From assembly GCA_021292165.1 (NCBI GenBank), contig CM037878.1, positions 194,183,118-194,247,117 of the forward strand: a DNA stretch of 64,000 nucleotides. The letters run 5' to 3'. This document shows positions 32,009 through 44,796 of the stretch, in pieces. The notes under the pieces were generated by a model that had not been told where the DNA came from, did no database searches, and worked only from the letters and a program-made list of their open reading frames with translations. The DNA is from Shinisaurus crocodilurus (taxonomy: Eukaryota; Chordata; Lepidosauria; Squamata; Shinisauridae). Position numbers and translations under genes: made by a program. Position 1 is the first letter of the stretch. Every line of letters starts with the position of its first letter.

Positions 32009-32188
32009 AAACTGGTGTCCAAGGTTTAGCAACAGAAAAGTTTATAGAACAGGTCAACAAAGCATGTAGTGAGTGACCGGGTTCGCACGATCAGCAGGCA
32101 GTTAACAAGCCATGGTGGCTTGTTAACTAAGCAGCATGTGCTGGTCACATGCTGCAATGCAGCTGCAGTCATCATGTGAACCCAGTCA
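32009..32188. repeat. Duplicated intronic block, copy 2 (contains a MITE)
   Basis: 180 bp; see copy 1 at 29971. The MITE is 32074-32188 and contains the palindrome gttaacaagccatgg...cttgttaac. Confidence 0.8.
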
Positions 32189-33440
32189 CAATTACTTTCT
32201 CTCATACATGAGGAACCATGGCTCAACCTCAGTTATGGGTCTGCCCCTCATCATTTGGAAACCTTCATGGAAATAAGGTTGTAGTACACAGGTACAGCCA
32301 GCACTGAACTGTGTAGAAATACAATTTTATTATTTAGCCATAAGCCGTAACAAAACCAAGAAACATTCAAATTTGGGTAACAAAATCGTCTCTGTTTCCT
32401 TGTCACCAGCACAAAGAAGGAAATATGCAAGGTAACGTTATTTCCATTATCAAACAGCAAGAAGCATACAAGTTCACTAGGTGCAGCAAAATTCTTCCTA
32501 AGCCTAAACTCGGAGGGAATTTTTCATGCAGATCCTTATAAAGAAGACATTGAGTAACATGCAATTTCCCCAATCACAGTTTTACAAAGCACACAGCCAT
32601 GCTGTCCTAGTAGTATTTTTTTAAAAAAATAATGGCACTCTTTATAATCTTAATTTCTTAAAAGCATTCCTTTATGAAGCTAAAATAATAAAAGTCCAAA
32701 ATAATTGGCTTTCTGATTATCCAAATTAATACATGGGTACAATTTAGAAAATCTGGAAGAATGAATAGTTAACATATCAGTCTTTTTTCAAACATGAAGG
32801 GTCTTAGCTAAGATTTAAACACTGACTGGAACTCAGTCAGTTGACAATCAAATCCTCTAACAAGTTCCATAATACAGTTACTCTTGCTTGAAAATTCAAA
32901 GGAGTGCCATCGACTTTACAGATCAAACTTGAAGAGAGCAAAATTAACATTCTATTATGAAACTTGCATTCTTGCCCAAACAGAAGGCTCATTTCTTCAA
33001 AGACATGAGAAGCAGGGGTACCAACAGGTAAAACCAGTACTTCCTAAAAAAAAGTGGGAGTTTCTCTTGCTCCTGAACTAATGATCACCTAAAGTCCCAA
33101 AGCTCTACACCATATAATATATAGGGGTCAACATTAGCTGGGGGGAAAACAAAATAATGGCCAGTACAACCAATTGTCCACCCTTAGTTATAGCCAGCAC
33201 TTTTCCCAGCTGCTACTATTATATTGAACACTGGCTGCACTGGTGCACACCAAGGTTACATGCAAACTGCTTTCCAGAGTTAGGTTGAGACTGCTCACAC
33301 ATAGGGAAAGTGATAATGTGAGCCGGTGTTAAGCCCCTGAAACCGTTATCATATGGAAACTGGCATCTAGTCAGGAATGAAAATAAAATAAAGCTGACCA
33401 ATTATGAGAAGGTCTATAGAATAAAACACTTTGGGTGCTT
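32189..33440. other. STS intron, nothing recognised
   Basis: AT-rich; no exon, RNA or clear repeat seen. Confidence 0.5.
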
Positions 33441-33920
33441 AGTAGTAGTAATAGTAGGCGATCACTCGTGACCGAGTAAGATTGTCTTCCAGGATAAATT
33501 GGTTGGTTGGGTTGGAAGATGCCTGTGTGTGAGATTGTTTTATGTGGGGAGATCGGTGCACAAACGAATCACCACACAAACTTAACAGAGTACAGCAATG
33601 ATCCAATGGTATGGTTACCATGACGATTGGAAAACCATTCTCTGCTGCAGCCTTCATCCGCCTTCACAGCCATTGTAATTTAGGTTTAATTATCTTCCAC
33701 CTGTTCTGCCATTGAGGACTTTATGTTTTGGATCATTCTTTGTCTGGTTCCTCTCCCCGGACCTTACCGCCATGGGTGACCCTACTGGGAGTACATAGCT
33801 CCTGACGGCATTGCTCACAGGGTAGGGGTAAGGCTAAACACACTGGGCACTTGTACCTTCATGGCTTGGCTCTAGCCTGGGACTCATGATGCAGCAAATA
33901 GCAAGAGATCAGGACTCTGG
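33441..33920 (-). mobile_element. Retroposed element sharing its 3' end with the LINE at 54 kb
   Basis: On the - strand the last ~40 bp (33496-33457, gaagacaatcttactcggtc then acgagtgatcgcc) match the 3' terminus of the LINE at 54012-54051 with one visible mismatch, followed by a trinucleotide tail (tac/tat)n. The body upstream (ggtagggtcacccatgg-like block, then cctaaattacaatggctgtg) does not resemble the LINE 3' region. It may be a SINE mobilised by that LINE, or a different subfamily. The left limit is approximate. Confidence 0.55.
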
Positions 33921-34097
33921 TTCTTCTTGTCTTCATCCTCAATATGCCAAATAATGTCAATATCCCTCTCTAGCAACCCAGAATCTTTGTGTATTTATTT
34001 TTTCTTGTTAGTACCTGATTAGATTTCCTTCCATTAAAGGTTAGTTTTTAGGCATATTTTGCCTTTAAATGGAAGCCATTTGTGGCCTCCCTTCCTA

Positions 34098-34286
34098 TGA
34101 CTGGGTTCGCATGACACAACAACCCATTGTGGGTAATAGCCAGGGTGCATTGCTGTATCATCCAGACCTAGACCACTTCCTGCAGGGTGACTTATTTGGG
34201 GGCAACAAGCCACCCTGACTACCCATGGCTTGTTCTAGGGGTTGTTGGACTCAAGATGGGTTGTTGTGTCATCTGAACCCGCAGAC
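34098..34286. mobile_element. Inverted-repeat MITE
   Basis: The left end ctgggttcgcatgacacaac and the right end (reverse complement ctgcgggttcagatgacaca) are inverted repeats. They share ggttcgcayga with the MITE at 30036 and 32074, so they are probably related. Confidence 0.6.
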
Positions 34287-35170
34287 TGATCCCATCATGG
34301 GTTGCAGGAAGTGGCAAACAAGCCGCTCAGCAACAGAGGCAGAAACCCCTTGTTGCTCTGGGCAATCTCGCACATGCAGCCACCAGGCCGCTCTACCAGT
34401 GCCCAAGCAGCACTTTGGAGTGACTGTCGCTGGTTCGCCACTTTTTAAATTATTTTCCCAGCACCAGAAATGTGTGCAAGTGTCTTTGTAACTTTTTTGT
34501 TGTTGTCAGTCTTTCAGAGTTGTGCAAATGTGCTCCTTCACCTTTCTGATATGGTCTATTGCCTTGTCAGTTACAGCTGTCAAACAGTAACAGAGTAAGG
34601 CGAGACTGCATATAGGCTACATTGCGAACAGTTGACAGCTGTCAAGTGCCTAGCTGTCTATTGGAATCCACTGGCAAATGGGGAAAAACCATGAAGGTGA
34701 ATGCACCAAAAGGGAGTGGGCTGTAGATCTCCCCCTTAGCAAGGCAATCCTCTGGATTTTCAGTGTAGAACAAACACTTCTCAGTGCCCTCCACCTTAGG
34801 GGCACTTCCTGAGTCTCCAGCTAGTCAAGAAGGGAGATCTTTAGGCCGCCTCTTTTTTGTAGCTCCTTTTTGGGGCACTTACTGCAGTTCCCTGACAGCT
34901 GTAAAAAAAAGAAAGAAAAAGGCAGCTGGATGAGACAGAGTAAATGGGGTAACACTGGGGGTGCACCCCATTTATTCCGTTCCATAATGCAACCTCTAAA
35001 GGTTTGTTTGTTTTTAATAAGTGTCTGGGAAATTTCCATATTTTTTTTGACAGGGAAACATATGCAGATTTCATGGCTGGGAAGTAAATGTAAGGGAAAT
35101 TCGCAATGTATGCCATGAGGACCAGCTGGAGGACTGAGGGGAAAGAAAAACCCACAGTGAGCCTATTGTT
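34287..35170. other. STS intron, nothing recognised
   Basis: No exon is supported; frames here look like chance. Confidence 0.45.
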
Positions 35171-35285
35171 TGTCGGGCGCACCATGGGTTGTTCTGTGGG
35201 TTGTTCTGTGGGTTGTTCCATGAACAACCCACACTGTGTAGCTTATTTGCAGGATGGGTTGTCGTCTCATGCAAACTTGCCCTAT
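35171..35285. repeat. Partial MITE with tandem gggttgttctgt units
   Basis: Two gggttgttctgt units and a third gggttgttccatg precede the reverse complement gaacaaccc, giving a local hairpin. It appears related to the 34-kb MITE (shared aacaaccca). Confidence 0.5.
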
Positions 35286-37630
35286 ATGTTTTTTAGTAGT
35301 TCTTTTAGATGTTAACTTCCCATAAATTCCAACTCCTAGTTATTGAATTGCAACTCTGCTACTAAATAAATGTTATTGTAAATGTGACTCTTCTGTGAAA
35401 GGCAATACTATTCTTTACCATTTACCTTTCAAGTATTCAGTGCAGAGACTGGGTCTGACAGTAATAATTACCTTCTTCTTGCCTTGTCAGGCTGACTTAC
35501 ATATTTATCAACATGCATATATGTTTTGGCTAAGAAATTATAACACAAAAACTTCAGAATATTGCTCTTACAAAATCTACAGAAGCTAAAACTAAAATAT
35601 GAAAATGTTCTTGGGGTTCTTTCCACTCAACAGTTTCATCCAGTAGTTTTCATGTCCGATCATCTAAGCCCATCTTCTCATCTTCCATAAGAATGGATTC
35701 ATTTCGGTATGGGTGCAGGCAGTTGAAGCTCTGTTAAACTTCTTTTGTCTTACAGAAGTTTGCATACAAAGGTGCAGACAGGTATGGTTTAGAAGTCTGA
35801 AAAGCATCCACTAAAGAGAGGATTCTGTCTTTCTGAGGTTCATACTGTGGTTAGGGTCGGGATGTTGACAATACAGATTCTGTAACTTGACATGGTATGA
35901 TAATGGAAGAAGTTAACAGTGTAAGCTAGGAGTCAAGAGGTCATGACTTTGGGGGGAAGCCTTAGCCATGGCTAATAAAGTCCAAAGTGGCCCATGTATC
36001 TAGAGGAGCCTTCATCTGTCATGGCAAGGGAAGGACTGGCATGACCTGGCCAGCTGAAACACAGCTCCCCTCCTCTTGTGGGGACAGACCCATAGTCATC
36101 TCCCCTCAAGAGCCCAGGCTTCCCCAGGTCTCCTGACATGGGTGGTTCCTGAATGGTGTCCACCTCTGGATGTTCCAGCTCCTCTTCTGAGGAGAATTCC
36201 TCCAGCAGGGGCATGACAAGTTTCCAGCTGGGTTTGAGTGTGCTACAGTGCTTCCTTGAATAAGAAAAGAACATTCTCCAAGCCATTCAAGAGGCCTCTT
36301 TTAGATTCTAATGTGTCATATCCAGATTAGTAATGGGAGAATCAGCAAGGCTCGAGTTCATCAAGGTAATCCAAGATCCACTTCGAAGCTCAGTCTGCTT
36401 CGTTCCCAAATTCAAGCTTTGTTGCTCTTCAAACAGGAAAAGTGGGCATTTGGGTTCACATTTTTTGAAGCGTGCAACCCAAATTTGTACTTTCCACCCG
36501 CTGAATAAAGCATGAAAATGTGTATTTCTTTCAAAATGTGCATTTTAAAAACGCATATTTTTCTAATGAAGACATTTTGCAAACGTGATTGTAAGCTCAG
36601 GAATATGCAAGCTTTGCCCAAAGAATGTGATCATGTTTGGGGTATGTGTGCAAATGAGACACGTCCCTAGTCAAACACAAATCAAATCAAAATTCTTGTA
36701 CATCTGTCGTTCAGATGAAAAATACTTTTCATGAAATAACATTTGCAGGTCTGCCACCCTGTCATATTTTAAGCAAGTAAAAAGCAGGATTTCAAGAGGC
36801 TGCTGAAATTATCTTTTTCTCTCTTAGGCACTTTGAGAAAGGACGTAGGTGGACTTTAAAGCCTATTCCTCTCACTAACATCAAAGTCAAACAACTTTTT
36901 AATATCTCCATTAATGTGTCTGCTACTTAAAAGGAGGCTTAAGGAACCATCTTGTCGTAGTATATATATATATTCCAGGACAAGATATTCCACTTTAGAT
37001 CATAGGTGACACTGCTCAAAGGAGGGTCGTGACATCATATTTTTAAAAAATCAGGGATTTTTTAGAAACTGTGTTCATGACATGTACTTTGTTCATAGGC
37101 ATAATTTGTGGAATACATCTTTCCCCCCTTTTTTCAGGGTGTTTTTTTTAATTGAAGAGTAAATGGTTGGAATAATACAGCTGCCATATCTAGCATTTAT
37201 TCATTAACATTTGCATGTAGTCTAATCTATATTCATTTTAAACTAACAGGTTTTTAAAATAAATGCTAATCTAATGAAAACAAGAAGCAAAGCCAAGATG
37301 AGATGCAAGGGAAGGTAGGGGTGAGCACATATGTTAAGTCACTCAGTTTATACTACATATATTAAAAAATGTATCGATGGCTGTGTTCGTAAATACAGTG
37401 CAGAATCACATGGTGTCAAATATACATGGTGTCAAGTTCTGTCACATCACTTCTTCAGTTCTATGGGTTTAGGAGACTTTGGGCAGTATCCAACACTGCC
37501 AACGTGCTAGCAGAACCCACTACTGGTGCAACAGGAAGCTAGGGGATCCTTAAGCAAACAGAAACAAGCATTTCACGGGTTGCTTTAGGGAACATTACTA
37601 TGAAGGACCACCGCCGGTCCGTTCCTGCAA
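35286..37630. other. STS intron with diverged palindromic element
   Basis: 36329-36672 looks like a diverged member of the AT-rich palindromic family (tagtaatggg ... acacgtccctag). A short (at)n tract lies at 36960-36972. No exon was found. Confidence 0.4.
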
Positions 37631-38340
37631 AGCGCGAGCTTCTGCGGCTATGTTTACAGCCCGGAGAGCTCTGCCTGCGATTCCCAATTTAGATTGGTAG
37701 TAAACACTGGAATCTAGCACCAAGTCAAAGCGAAACTACTCTCCAGGCAAAAGTGAAAGTACTTTTATTTTATAGTAAACAGTACTAATTGAAACGGGAG
37801 ATATTCTAGCTAACACCGGAGATTCTAACCTAGTCTAAAACTAGAAACTGAACGAAATTACAGCCATATACCCAGGCACTCTGCTTGGGGTTGAGTGTCC
37901 AGACTGGCCTGAGCCGGGGTCCCGTTCTGTGCTCTGTGGCACCTTGCTCCCAGCAACCACTAGAAGCCTTGGCTGCTTCTTTTACCCCCTTGGTTGCCCC
38001 CCCTCCTGATCCCCCGACCCCTCCCTCTGCTGACAGGACGAAGCGGTCCAGCCAGGCGGGAGGGGTGCTGAGGTTTCGGCGCCACCTTGCCCATGGCTCA
38101 TCAAGGGTGCTCGGAAGGGTGATTGCAGGTACTTGACAACCCATTGAGGGTGCCTGGGGAAAGCCATCTGAATGTAAATGTGTGTGTCTCAGACTTGGCA
38201 ACCCATTGAGGGTGTTTGGTGAAGACCATCGGAATGCAAATGTGTGTGTCTCGGACTGCCTTCCTGCCCTGGGCAGGGATTATGCAGGTGGAATGTGGGG
38301 CAAAGTGTGTGTTCTGTCAGGCTTTCTCTCCACAATTACC
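37631..38340 (-). repeat. GC-rich, possibly LTR-like segment with 62-bp tandem repeat
   Basis: This GC-rich block stands out from its AT-rich surroundings. It contains two adjacent 62-bp units (38131-38192, 38193-38254), each with ggcaacccattgagggtg and ending gtgtgtgtctc. On the - strand an aataaa (37769-37764) follows the GC-rich part, as in an LTR. Ends were not found and no coding sequence adjoins, so the class is open. Confidence 0.4.
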
Positions 38341-41300
38341 TTCGTGTAACACTAGTGGTGGGTTCTGCTGGTGCAAAAGAAACAGCAAGAGCACAGCAGC
38401 AATACTGACCTTTAATTTAGCAATTATGAAAAAGTAATTTGATAGCTATTGGTAACTTCTGCTTCTGAGGATTATTAATTTCCCGCCATCATCCAAGAAA
38501 CAGACAAGCAGGACTTCCAGCAAAATATTGCAGTATGGCTTGCTCCTGTTTTCCGGGGGGGGGGGGGTTTCCCTCTCAATAGCTCAATATTACTAGGCTG
38601 TTGTTGTAACTACCTCTGTAAACCTTGGGGTTCCCCCAAGTCTGCTGATACTCTTATATGTGGGTGCTGCTGCTTTGGCTACATAAGAATACACACTCAG
38701 AGAATGAGTTTGCTATTAGCATTAGGATACCATTTCCTTGGTGGAAAGGTGGGGTATGAATCCAATCAATCAATCAAGTATGATGTCTGGTGTCTTCTAG
38801 TATCATGAGTGGAGGACCATATTGTGGAAGGCCTTACACAGCTTTAACTTTGTCAGCTGTGGAGCCCTTCCCCGCCCACCCGTCTGCTGATACCTCCCTC
38901 TTCTGCATGGCTGTTGCCATTTTGGCCAGACAAATGAAGGCACTCAGTTACTTGAATCAGAATTAGAATATAGGAAGAATCTTGGCCATAGGGAAGGGCA
39001 CTGCTGGGCATAGTGCTATATTTAAGTCCTGTGTGGAAGCGCCATTTTTTTCCTGCTTCCAGTGGCAGAAAGGCAATGCCTTAGGAGTGCTAAAGGACTC
39101 TATTCTGGAAGCAAGCAGAGTTCTTTTTTAACATGCAGGAATGGAAGTGAGGTTTCATAAACAGGATCACCAGTTTTCATCCTTTTCCCAACACAGTAGG
39201 AGAATCGGCAGTCACAGCTTCTGTATATTAGTTACTGCCCATTCCAGTCATGTCATCCACTCCTCTCCCCATCAGCTGTGTGGCAAGCCTGGAGTCCACT
39301 GCAGGTGGGAAAGAAATTGGTTAACAGGATCTGTGTGTGTGTAGGAATATCTGGGTTATAACCTGGCAAACCTATGTAAAAAGTGCTGAAAGGAGATATG
39401 GGTGTATGACTGTACCTTTTCAGGAAACAAATCCTGTCAGATTGGAAATGTGACTAATTGTCTTACTCTGAAAGAGAGTCTTCTAAATTATTTGATTCTC
39501 CAGTAAGAAAGAGTCACGTGACCAAAATACATAAAATATACACCATTGTAAATGTATTAGAGTACTCTGATTTATTTATTTTTTAAAAATGAATATACAA
39601 AGTTTAGAATAATGTATGAATATTATTACTGTTCTGTCACAGCCACTTAAATAAGAGTTGTAAAGAGCTTAAAGGACACACATAATAAAGTGTGTGCATT
39701 TAAGTAATGCATTCATCACAGAGCCTTATATAATAAATTTTCTATAATGTTGTCATTCCTCCTATTATTCAGTAATACTTCTAAGCTTATTGTGTAGTAG
39801 AACCATAACAGCACCCATTAGATTTACTTTATCTCACAACAAGCACACTTGTCTTACTTATTAGTACATCACTCATCCACTCGAGTTTTAATGTTCAAGA
39901 AGGAAATAGAGATGCAAGTTCTGTCTTATTTTTGTGACACCTATTTCCGGGAAGCAGCAAAATGTACTGCTTGGAACGTTGTCAGATGTCAAATACAGAG
40001 GAAGAATGGTTGCTTCTAAAAATAACTTGTTCTTTAAACCATTTTTTTCCTCTTCACTCTGCTACATCATAATCAGTTCAGTTTATTCTTTCCTGTGTTG
40101 CCATTGTCATGGATAAAAAAGAAAGAAAGAAAGAAAGGAGTCAAGAAATTCTCCTTAAATTGTTTTTCATGAAATAAAACTTTTTCAGAGACTTTGCTAA
40201 AATTATGCTGAGACCAAACTTCACCTGAACATTCTCTCTCCCTCTGACATTTTGATATATTGAGGTAAAGAGCGTTTGCTTCTCTCTTGCATGAAGAGAG
40301 TTTGTCTCTCTTCTTGTTATCACCCATATTTATTTATTTATTGTCGTTATCCACGATCTAAGTAGATCAAACTCGTATGTAGGGATCTGCAGAACCAGCA
40401 GGATCAGTTTTGGGGCAGATGCCAGGCCCAGCATCAGGGATCAGTGCCAGAGGGTACTTGCTGACGACAACCTGAGCCTTCCAGAGGGCCCACTTCCCTT
40501 ACCTTGAGGCAGGTGGGCCCCAGCCCAGCAACAGGGAAAAAAGCTGGCCTAGCACTGTTGCTGGCATGCCAGTTTAATTCCCCTCACTACCTCTGGAGCA
40601 TTGCCAAAGGGCTTGTGGGGAAGTAAAATGGTGGGTGCCTGCAGCAATGCTAGACAAGCTTTTTTTCCTGCTGGTGGTGCCTGACTCAAGGGAGGGCAAA
40701 TGGTGCCGAGCCACATCAGGTGGAGCTGTCCTTGTCACCAGAGGTGGCTTGGGTGGTTCTGCCATCTCCGGAGCAGAACTGAGTGGAACTGTTGCCACCA
40801 GCGCCTGGTGGGGGGCTTCGCTGGCTCTACTGCAAATGAAGGGGCCCACTTGACAGGAAGAGGAGGTGGCTGCCGAGGGCCTACCAAATCTGCTGCAGGC
40901 CTTGGCTTCATGCGATAGATTTTTACAGACAATTCACACATACATATGCTGCCTGGGGATTGCTTTCAAGGGATAGGGGAAAGAGGATCTGGTGATTTTG
41001 TGGGCATTGTACCTTTAAGAGAGCAGCCTAAAAAAGGAAATAGGAAGTAGCAATGGAGCCTGCTTGGTTCTAGGCGTAGCTGCTAGTCAGGGGAGGCTGG
41101 TGGCTCCCCATCCATTGCAACTTTTATTCTGAGCTTTATGGGAGCTGCCCATAGTGCTGTACTCCATCCCCAAAATAGGTTCACCACCACGGATAGCTCC
41201 TATGACATTCCAAATACAAGTTGTAATGGATAAGGAGCCCCACGGAAATAGGAGTCACACACACCCCCGCTGCTAGTTCTGCTACCTTTGTTGTTTATAC

Positions 41301-41924
41301 TTTTCAATAAGGGGTTTTTGTACTTTACTCTGCCTCTCTTGCTAGATACAGCAGAGGATCTAATGTTGCCCTCCTTCTCAGTGGGAGACTCGGCAATGGT
41401 TGGGCCGGGCTGTGGCTGCATAAAAAGCATCTTGTTGTGGCCTGAAGCAATGGCATCCTCAGCCTGTGCCAGAGCTAAAGGCATCTGCACTGCTATCATT
41501 ACTTCTCCGGCTGTCACTGTGGTAAGGCTCACTTCTCAGCGCATTTCACTCTCCCCAACTTGCTGGCAGTGTGGTTCCAATAGGATGGCCAAACTGTGCC
41601 CACATTGGTGTTTTGCCTTTGCGCATCCAGAGCAAATTATGTTTCGGGCATTTCTTATGTACCCCCATTGGTGGTTTTCATGCCTCTCCACATCCCCAGC
41701 ATATAATGGTCACAACTTTTCCTATGCCCATTTCTTATGCTACGTCTGTGTCTCTGAACACCCCCGGCATGTTTTGACACTGAGACCAGTGTCTTCACCA
41801 AAGGAATGGAAAGGGACTGAGTCCTACACCGCTTCTTTGGCACTTGGATTGACCACAAATATGATTTTTTCTAATTTATTTTTATTTCATTTATTTAAAG
41901 TTACTTTTAGGCTGCCTTTAAGTT
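38341..41924. other. STS intron, nothing firmly recognised
   Basis: A poly-G run lies at 38557-38568, and a (ttta)n LINE-like end at 40326-40345. Frames at 40574-40941 and 41288-42061 have no family resemblance and look like chance in GC-richer DNA. Confidence 0.45.
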
Positions 41925-42356
41925 TAAAATATGGATGTCGGGGGAAATCTGCAGTGGACTCAGATGAGTCTGGATTTCTCAGAGTCTGCCCCATGGATTC
42001 TGCCATTGACTTGTTCTCCCAGGTCGCACAGAGTCCGACCAGCTTGTGGACCGATTTTTAAATTTTGCCTATTTTTGTGCAAATTTCGCCTCAGAAAAAT
42101 ATGCAAAATAAAAAATACAAGTCAAAAATGTGCAACTTGCCCCATAGAGTCAAGCATGAAAATAGGTGTTATGGAGGGATTTGTGCATTTTTGGCCAATT
42201 TGCGCATTTTCAAGAGCCAGAATTTGTGCAAATGCAAATTTGCACAAATGTGCATGAAAACATTTGCACAAATCAGCAGATGGCGGAGGAAACATCACCC
42301 CCAAATCCACAAATTGCCAGCGGAGTGGCTTTCTCTCCTTTTGCACATCCCTAGGT
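41925..42356. mobile_element. Palindromic non-autonomous element (ttgcacaaat family)
   Basis: Ends atggatgtcggggg / tgcacatccctag and repeated tgcaaatttgcacaaatgtg blocks recur in the element at 47338-47909. There is no coding capacity. Confidence 0.5.
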
Positions 42357-44418
42357 TAGAACCCTCTGAAGGTGGCATACAAGATTTTAAAAAAACATGC
42401 AGAAGCATACAAATTGGCAATAAACATACTATAAAATACTATAAAACTCTATAAAAACAGATTTTACCCCCCCCAAAAAACAACCTGCAGCCCACAAATT
42501 AGGGGAAGGCCAGAGAAAACGGTTGCTAAAGGGAGTGAGAGGCAGTTCTGACCAACTAGGGCGTCTCTACACGAGGCATTTTATTGTGCGCTTGTGATCC
42601 CTCACTCACGGAAGTTTTCGGGTCCTTTACACAACGTCATCATCCTCTAGATCCTCTCCTGTGTTTTCCAGCCATTTTTGTGGCTTTTTTTAGAGTGAGG
42701 AAAGTCAGGGATATCCTTGGATGCCACCATAAGTCGCTATCCAAGTGGCAATTCTGCTCTACACCACAGTGCCACCCAGTGTTGTGTAATGGAACACATA
42801 GAAACATATAGAAAGGCAGGTAGGAACACCCCTGGGGGGGGACCTCATGTAAAAGGAACTTCTTCCTCCCGCAAAGAAAGCGGAAGAAGAGGCCCCGGCA
42901 AAGCGCCAGGTTAAATGCCTCATGTAGAGAAGCCGTGCTATTTGCCTAGATGAGAGCAGGAAAATGATCTCTTTCACTCTTGTGGATCTGGATTCTGGAT
43001 CACCAACTACCGAGTGCTTAAAATGAATGTTCCTGGTTCTTCTCCTATTTGCCTGCAAAATGAAAAATTCCTAACATGTAAAATAACATTTAGTGCCCAC
43101 TTAGGGAATGTTTGGCGCTTTTGAAAATTAAAATCTAGGGTTAGTAAAAGGCAACAGTCTCCACTAGAGATGCAAAATTCCACAGAACAAAGAAAGGGAG
43201 AGAAATGTGTCAAGTCTATGTGACAAGAAAACGCCCAGCAGAATGAACAGTGAAATAGTTATTAGGCTCTCTCTCTTCTGTGAGCGAGAATGCTGGGAAG
43301 ATGGATGGAAACTGGCTTGAAATGGAGTGCAAATGAAAATGTCATGATGAATGCTGGGAAGTCTGAGGATTGGCTCTGTTTGAAATGAGACAATTAAGAG
43401 TTGTGAATGTGGTAGCCAATGCAGTAATGGTGGAAGCATCCTGTTTTAAAATACTTGGGCATGCTGAAAGATAAGGGAAATTTAAAAAAAAACAAACACA
43501 ATCCTGAAGTAAGGAGTGGGTTATTAAATGTGCGTAGATTAGAAGAAAGACTCGGTAATAAATGGATTTGACTCTGTAGTGTATGAGAAGCTGTTTTGGT
43601 ACTAACTGGAAGGAGAAGACATCTGAAAAGAAATATTTTATGTAATTTAATAATGTTCTTTTTTTGGCTATGTAGTATAGTATCTAGAATCTGGGCTTAG
43701 GATGCAGGTTCAAATCCCTGCTCAGCTATAACCCCCCCCCCCTCTTTACCTCAGATAGAGTTCTATCTTTTGGGCATTTCTATTTTTTAATCAGCTTAGA
43801 GCAGAAATATTAGCCTAACCTCCGACATGCAAACATTAACTAGAGACTTTCTATACCACTAAGAGCCAATGATTTCAGCCACAGGACTTGATCCTAAGAT
43901 GCCAGGACAGGGCTGCTGTCAGGGGTTGGCATCCTTGGGCAAATGCTGAGGGCCCAGTACCCCAGGAGTGCCTGCCAGATGCTCACATTCCCCTGCCCCA
44001 AGACATAATCCTGCTTGTAAATAGATCTACAAACAGCACAGCCTTCTGAATGCACACTTTACTGGTAGTTCTCATCACATTGTGGTTCGTTCATTGACAT
44101 TGACCTAGTGGTTAAACTGGTCACAAGCAATCCTTTTGAAAGAAACTACTTGAATACAGAAGCTCTTTTCCTATGATGAGTACATCCCATTTTGTACCTT
44201 TTAAAAAAAAACCCTACCCATATAATCAGTAAAGCTAATGACATCTTTGGGCCACATATTGTATAAAAGCCCCCTAGGGGTGTTCTGCATAGTGTAAATT
44301 GGTATATATATGCTAATATTTTGAAGATGAAGCACCTTATCAAGGTATATATCCTGCCTGTTGAATTGAAAGATTTAAATCATTGGTTTTTCTTCTTCCT
44401 TTCATTATGTTTTTAAAG
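42357..44418. other. STS intron, nothing recognised before exon
   Basis: Only short homopolymers (poly-C at 43731-43742). The final bases tttttaaag form the acceptor of the next exon. Confidence 0.5.
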
Positions 44419-44556
44419 GACAGGTCCTCCATGCATTAGATCAATGGAACCTAAGTGAGCAGACGCTTGTGTACTTCACATCTGATCAAGGGGCTCATGT
44501 TGAAGAAATATCAAGCAATGGAGAAGTTCATGGTGGCTGTAATGGAATGTACAAAG
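44419..44556 (+). CDS. STS: STS-like steroid sulfatase, internal exon (TSDQG metal-binding)
   Basis: This 138-bp exon follows AG at 44417-44418 and precedes GT at 44557. Its first two bases complete the Gly codon opened by the exon at 14332, and its last base opens another Gly, so phases agree. It encodes [19 protein letters not shown], then [10 protein letters not shown] and HGGCNGMYK. By family knowledge Asp and Gln of TSDQG are ligands of the active-site calcium (Asp342 and Gln343 in human STS). DQGAHVEE favours STS over ARSE-like paralogues, which have DNGG here. It is separated from the previous exon by ~29.95 kb. Confidence 0.95.
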
Positions 44557-44669
44557 GTATGAGCCATCTAGTGCTCTTATAAGTGTGTCTCACAAAATTA
44601 GAATCATAGAGTTGCAAGGGACCAAATTTACAGTACAATTCTAAATGTAGAAAAATACTCTACATTAAG
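44557..44669. other. STS intron start with CR1-tail scrap
   Basis: Donor gtatgag. At 44600-44625 an antisense CR1-like end (agaatcatagagttgcaagg) is visible. Confidence 0.5.
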
Positions 44670-44796
44670 TATGGGGAACATGTGGTCCTCCAGATGTTAT
44701 TGACTTCAATGCCCACTAGCCAGCATAGCCGATGGTGAGGAATGATGGGGGTTGCAATCCAACAGTATCTGGAGGGCTGCATGTACCCCATCCCTC
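44670..44796. repeat. Palindromic MITE, full copy
   Basis: The left arm tggggaacatgtggtcctcc and the right arm ggagggctgcatgtacccca are imperfect inverted repeats. A half copy of a similar element is at 51249-51315 (gttctccaaccctggg, acaactcccagcatg). Confidence 0.65.

Noticed and set aside
41288..42061. 257-codon frame on the + strand
   Set aside because: No domain recognised; it ends inside a palindromic repeat element, so it is probably chance.
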